From: CAZDGK01 sp964505035 | GTDB lineage: Bacteria > Patescibacteriota > Saccharimonadia > UBA4664 | Length of the DNA: 13,473 nt | Assembly (NCBI GenBank): GCA_964505035.1 | Contig: CAZDGK010000033.1 | Span: 1-13,473, forward strand | Direction of reading: 5' to 3' | Shown here: positions 11,301-13,473 of the stretch, piece by piece | Numbering within the stretch: the first letter of the stretch is position 1 | How the letters are laid out: every line of letters begins with the position of its first letter | Program-made: the position numbers and the translations under genes | The notes under the pieces: generated by a model | Database searches by the model: none | What the model was told of the DNA's origin: nothing | Seen by the model: only the letters and a program-made list of their open reading frames with translations

Positions 11301-12437
11301 ATGACTGATTTGCGCTTTCTAGCCGTATTGGGGCGGCAACCTGAGTTTGGATTGGCTGAGCTGGAGTCACGGCTTGGTCCGGAGGGCGTGGTGCCATGGG
11401 GCGCGGTGGGTGCGCTGGTGGCTGAGCCGCTAGAAGTGGTGACACTGGGTAGCGTGGTCAAGGTGGGACGGATTCTCTACCACGGACCAGCGGTGGAATT
11501 GCAAAAATTGCCAGTTGAGGTGGACGATTTGCCGATGCGGCAGGGCAAAACGCCGTTTGGCCTGAGCGTGTATGGCGACCGGACCAGTTTGCGCACACTA
11601 GTGGCGGCGGGCTTGGCGCTCAAGAAGCGTTTGCGGGAGCGCGGCCCGGTGCGGCTGGTGAGCCCGGTGGGCGGCACCAGTGTGACGGCCGCGCAGCTCA
11701 AGCATAACCGCGTGCTCGAGGATGGCTTTGAGCTGGTGGTGGCGGTGGCCGGTGGCCAGATGGTGGTGGCGCAGACTCTGAGCGTGCAGGATATTGACTG
11801 GTACAGTGCGCGTGACTACGACCGGCCGGCTCGCTCCGCCCGAGTGGGCATGCTGCCGCCCAAACTGGCGCGGACGTTGGTTAATACGACGGCCAGCAGT
11901 GTGGTGGTCGACCCGTTTTGTGGCACTGGTGTGGTGCTGCAGGAGGCGCTGCTACTCGGCCGAAGTGCGGCTGGCACGGACGTGTCGCCGGAGATGGTCG
12001 ACGCGACGCAGCAAAACTTGGTTTGGCTCGCCCAGCATGCGCCGTCTCCCCTACCGGCTTGGCGAGTCGAGGAAGCAGATGCGCGGTCGGTGCGCCTGCC
12101 CGATACGGCACTGGCAGTGGTGAGTGAGGGGTACCTGGGTGAGCACCTGAGTGTCTCCCCTGCCCCGGCCAAACTCGCGGCTTTGCGCGAGGAGCTGGGC
12201 GCGCTCTACCGCGATGTGCTGGCTAATTGGGCCCGACAGCTGGATGCCGGGACGGAGTTGGCCCTGTGTGTGCCGGCCTGGCGAGTGGGGCGCGATTGGC
12301 GCTACCTGGATATTGTTGACTCGCTGGGTCGATTAGGCTACACTATGAAGGTTTTCAAGCACGTCCGGCAGCCGCTCTTGTATGCGCGGCCCGATCAGAT
12401 CGTCGGACGGCAAGTGTTATTACTAAGGAAGTTGTAA
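11301..12437 (+). CDS. Trm11/TrmG10-like RNA (guanine-N2) methyltransferase homologue with altered motif IV
   Basis: This 378-residue protein has an N-terminal THUMP-like part (about 1-165) and a Rossmann methyltransferase part. The linker DYDRPARSARVGMLPPKLARTLVN (172-195) and motif I VVDPFCGTGVVLQEAL (202-216) are typical of the archaeal TrmG10/eukaryotic Trm11 group that methylates guanosine-10 of tRNA. GTDVSP (225-230) is the SAM-ribose strand. The catalytic motif IV, normally DPPY, reads SEGYLG here (275-280): both prolines and the aspartate are gone. That may be a lineage-specific variant or a change of chemistry. The start at 11301 is supported by the leaderless -10; earlier codons lie in the promoter. 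rpmA follows 1 nt later. Confidence 0.82.
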   Translation: MTDLRFLAVLGRQPEFGLAELESRLGPEGVVPWGAVGALVAEPLEVVTLGSVVKVGRILYHGPAVELQKLPVEVDDLPMRQGKTPFGLSVYGDRTSLRTLVAAGLALKKRLRERGPVRLVSPVGGTSVTAAQLKHNRVLEDGFELVVAVAGGQMVVAQTLSVQDIDWYSARDYDRPARSARVGMLPPKLARTLVNTTASSVVVDPFCGTGVVLQEALLLGRSAAGTDVSPEMVDATQQNLVWLAQHAPSPLPAWRVEEADARSVRLPDTALAVVSEGYLGEHLSVSPAPAKLAALREELGALYRDVLANWARQLDAGTELALCVPAWRVGRDWRYLDIVDSLGRLGYTMKVFKHVRQPLLYARPDQIVGRQVLLLRKL

Positions 12438-12438
12438 G

Positions 12439-12720
12439 ATGGCCCATACAAAAGCCGGCGGTTCCGCCAAAAACCTTAAGGACTCACCAGGTCAACGACT
12501 AGGCGTCAAGCGCTTTGGCGGCCAGTTCGTGCGCGTAGGTGCGGTGCTCGTGCGCCAGCGCGGTACTCGGATGGAAGCTGGCACCGGTGTAGAGACCGGC
12601 CGCGACCAGACGCTGTTTGCTATGCGCGACGGTCTGGTGACCTTTACTACCAAGCAAATCGAGAAGTTTACCGGCCGCCGGGTTCGCCGCACGATTGTGT
12701 CAGTGACCGACGCGAAGTAA
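12439..12720 (+). CDS. rpmA: Ribosomal protein bL27
   Basis: This 93-residue protein is bL27 of the large ribosomal subunit, whose N-terminus reaches the peptidyl-transferase centre. It begins directly with MAHTKAGGSAKN, so it needs no N-terminal cleavage. The core RLGVKRFGGQFVRVGAVLVRQRGTRMEAGTGVETGRDQTLFA and the DGLVTF block are diagnostic. It has an SD (AAGGA, 9 nt before the ATG) inside the end of the methyltransferase gene and starts 1 nt after its stop, so the two are translationally coupled. rplU (bL21), its usual neighbour, is absent, as often seen in reduced genomes. A strong terminator follows. Confidence 0.97.
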   Translation: MAHTKAGGSAKNLKDSPGQRLGVKRFGGQFVRVGAVLVRQRGTRMEAGTGVETGRDQTLFAMRDGLVTFTTKQIEKFTGRRVRRTIVSVTDAK

Positions 12721-12737
12721 CTCCCCTACTCTGTACT

Positions 12738-12768
12738 AAAAACGAGGCTCCCCGGAGCCTCGTTTTTA
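12738..12768 (+). terminator. Intrinsic terminator after rpmA
   Basis: AAAAACGAGGCTCC pairs with GGAGCCTCGTTTTT around a CC centre (12-bp stem plus A/T pairs; the innermost pairs open in RNA), ending in TTTTTA. The symmetric A/T flanks make it usable from both strands. Confidence 0.93.
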
Positions 12769-12783
12769 GTTGTGTAAAACTGC

Positions 12784-12812
12784 TTGTACGGCTGGTGTTC
12801 GTTTGTTATGCT
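12784..12812 (+). promoter_or_regulatory. Promoter of the DUF925-type nucleotidyltransferase gene
   Basis: TTGTAC (12784-12789), a 17-nt spacer and an extended -10 TGT-TATGCT (12804-12812) precede a leader of about 28 nt with a strong SD. The inverted repeat TTTGTT-N11-AACAAA flanks the -10 box and could be an operator. Confidence 0.5.
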
Positions 12813-12846
12813 AAGGCGAACAAAGTGCGAAACCAAGGAGGGTGAC

Positions 12847-13473
12847 GTGGCGTCAGGGACTATTGTGAGAGCGGCATTTGAGGAGGCTATCCGGTCAAAT
12901 GTGGTCGTAGAGGCGATATTGGAGCGAGCTAGGCAGCTGGGTCTGCCAAAATGGTATCTGGGGGCTGGGTGCTTGGCGCAGACGGTGTGGAACCGGGCGC
13001 ATGACTACTACCCTACCGACCACATCAAGGATTATGACATTGTGTACTTTGATCCGGCTGACGTGACGGCGGAGGGGCAGGAATACTATGCGCAGAAGGC
13101 CCGGATGCTGTTTGGCGACCTGCCAGCTGAGGTGGATGTGTGCAATGAGGCCCGCGTGCACCTCTGGTACGAGCAGGAGATGGGCCGGGCGATTCAGCCG
13201 TATGCATCGGCGGAGGCAGCGATAGATACCTGGCCGACTACCGCGTCGGCGGTCGGGGTGAGGCAGGAAGGTGGCCGCTTGCGGGTATATGCGCCGTATG
13301 GGTTAGATGACTTGATGAGCCTAGTGGTGCGGCCAAATAAGCGGCTGGTGTCTCGTGAGGTTTATGAAGAAAAGTCGGCGCGGTGGCAGGCGCACTGGCC
13401 GCGGCTGACGGTGATCAACTGGGACGATGTGGCAGCTGGTGAAGCAACCAGCCGTAGTAGCTATAGCGGCCAA
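12847..13473 (+). CDS. DUF925-type nucleotidyltransferase family protein (partial, first 209 residues)
   Basis: The frame runs off the window end. It matches the DUF925 nucleotidyltransferase-like family: the glycine motif WYLGAGCLAQTVWN (36-49), then HIKDYDIVYFDP with the paired aspartates D62 and D64 of the Pol-beta-type metal site. The later blocks are VDVCNEARVHLWY, the WPTTASAVGVR segment and YAPYGLDDLMSLVVRPNKRLVS. The substrate is not known for the family to my knowledge. Start is GTG at 12847 with a textbook AAGGAGG 5 nt upstream, in clear contrast to the leaderless genes nearby. It is separated from rpmA by a terminator and has its own promoter. Confidence 0.88.
   Translation, partial: MASGTIVRAAFEEAIRSNVVVEAILERARQLGLPKWYLGAGCLAQTVWNRAHDYYPTDHIKDYDIVYFDPADVTAEGQEYYAQKARMLFGDLPAEVDVCNEARVHLWYEQEMGRAIQPYASAEAAIDTWPTTASAVGVRQEGGRLRVYAPYGLDDLMSLVVRPNKRLVSREVYEEKSARWQAHWPRLTVINWDDVAAGEATSRSSYSGQ

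Noticed and set aside
1..13473. UGA recoded as an amino acid, as in some CPR lineages
   Set aside because: TGA is a natural stop in the flavoprotein and both paralog genes, and tryptophans are TGG.
1..13473. tRNA genes, CRISPR arrays, insertion sequences or att sites
   Set aside because: I found no cloverleaf, spaced direct-repeat array, transposase motif or flanking terminal repeats by reading both strands.

Overview
The window reads as a compact bacterial chromosome segment of fairly high GC with the standard code (TGA ends several genes). Its gene set and protein flavour point to the Patescibacteria/CPR, most likely a Saccharibacteria-like lineage: a Trm11-like methyltransferase placed directly before a short L27, a multi-sensor cytoplasmic histidine kinase with a stand-alone receiver, many small membrane proteins, tight spacing and many genes without a Shine-Dalgarno (SD) site. 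The phylum call is an inference; no rRNA gene is present to confirm it.

Layout. Positions 1-1438 hold a partial unknown gene and two tandem paralogous three-pass membrane proteins, all on the minus strand. Each paralog has the same TTGACC-N17-TATAGT promoter and the same hairpin-bearing leader. Between them lies a poly-G / 10-N / poly-T / poly-C stretch (about 751-972) that looks like a failed assembly join. Positions 1439-2658 (minus) carry a YbaK/ProX-type deacylase and recO. Positions 2689-3533 (plus) carry a complete small transcription unit for a basic single-pass membrane protein, then an FMN-binding split-barrel protein. Positions 3522-7295 (minus) carry a two-component pair: a 1093-residue soluble PAS/GAF histidine kinase and a single-domain receiver. 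Positions 7380-10202 (minus) are an operon: xseA, xseB, a membrane-anchored FAM173-like methyltransferase and a membrane-anchored extracytoplasmic protein. Positions 10268-11218 (minus) hold a PD-(D/E)XK-like protein behind a leader of about 450 nt packed with small reading frames, hairpins and SD repeats. Positions 11288-13473 (plus) carry a Trm11-like methyltransferase and rpmA ending in a textbook terminator, then a DUF925-type nucleotidyltransferase that runs off the window.

Two themes stand out. First, at least seven genes, plus one candidate leader peptide, have a -10 hexamer ending only 6-7 nt before an ATG and no usable SD, so their mRNAs should be leaderless. Genes with a good SD stand apart, and three of those start with GTG. 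Second, the region 10724-11218 looks like a leader-peptide/attenuator arrangement: a promoter with an inverted repeat over the -10, a leaderless 22-codon frame, a hairpin whose 5' arm contains that frame's stop codon, then an Arg-rich 41-codon frame with a well-spaced SD. That locus is the best candidate here for something undescribed. No tRNA, rRNA, CRISPR array, transposase or phage gene was seen.
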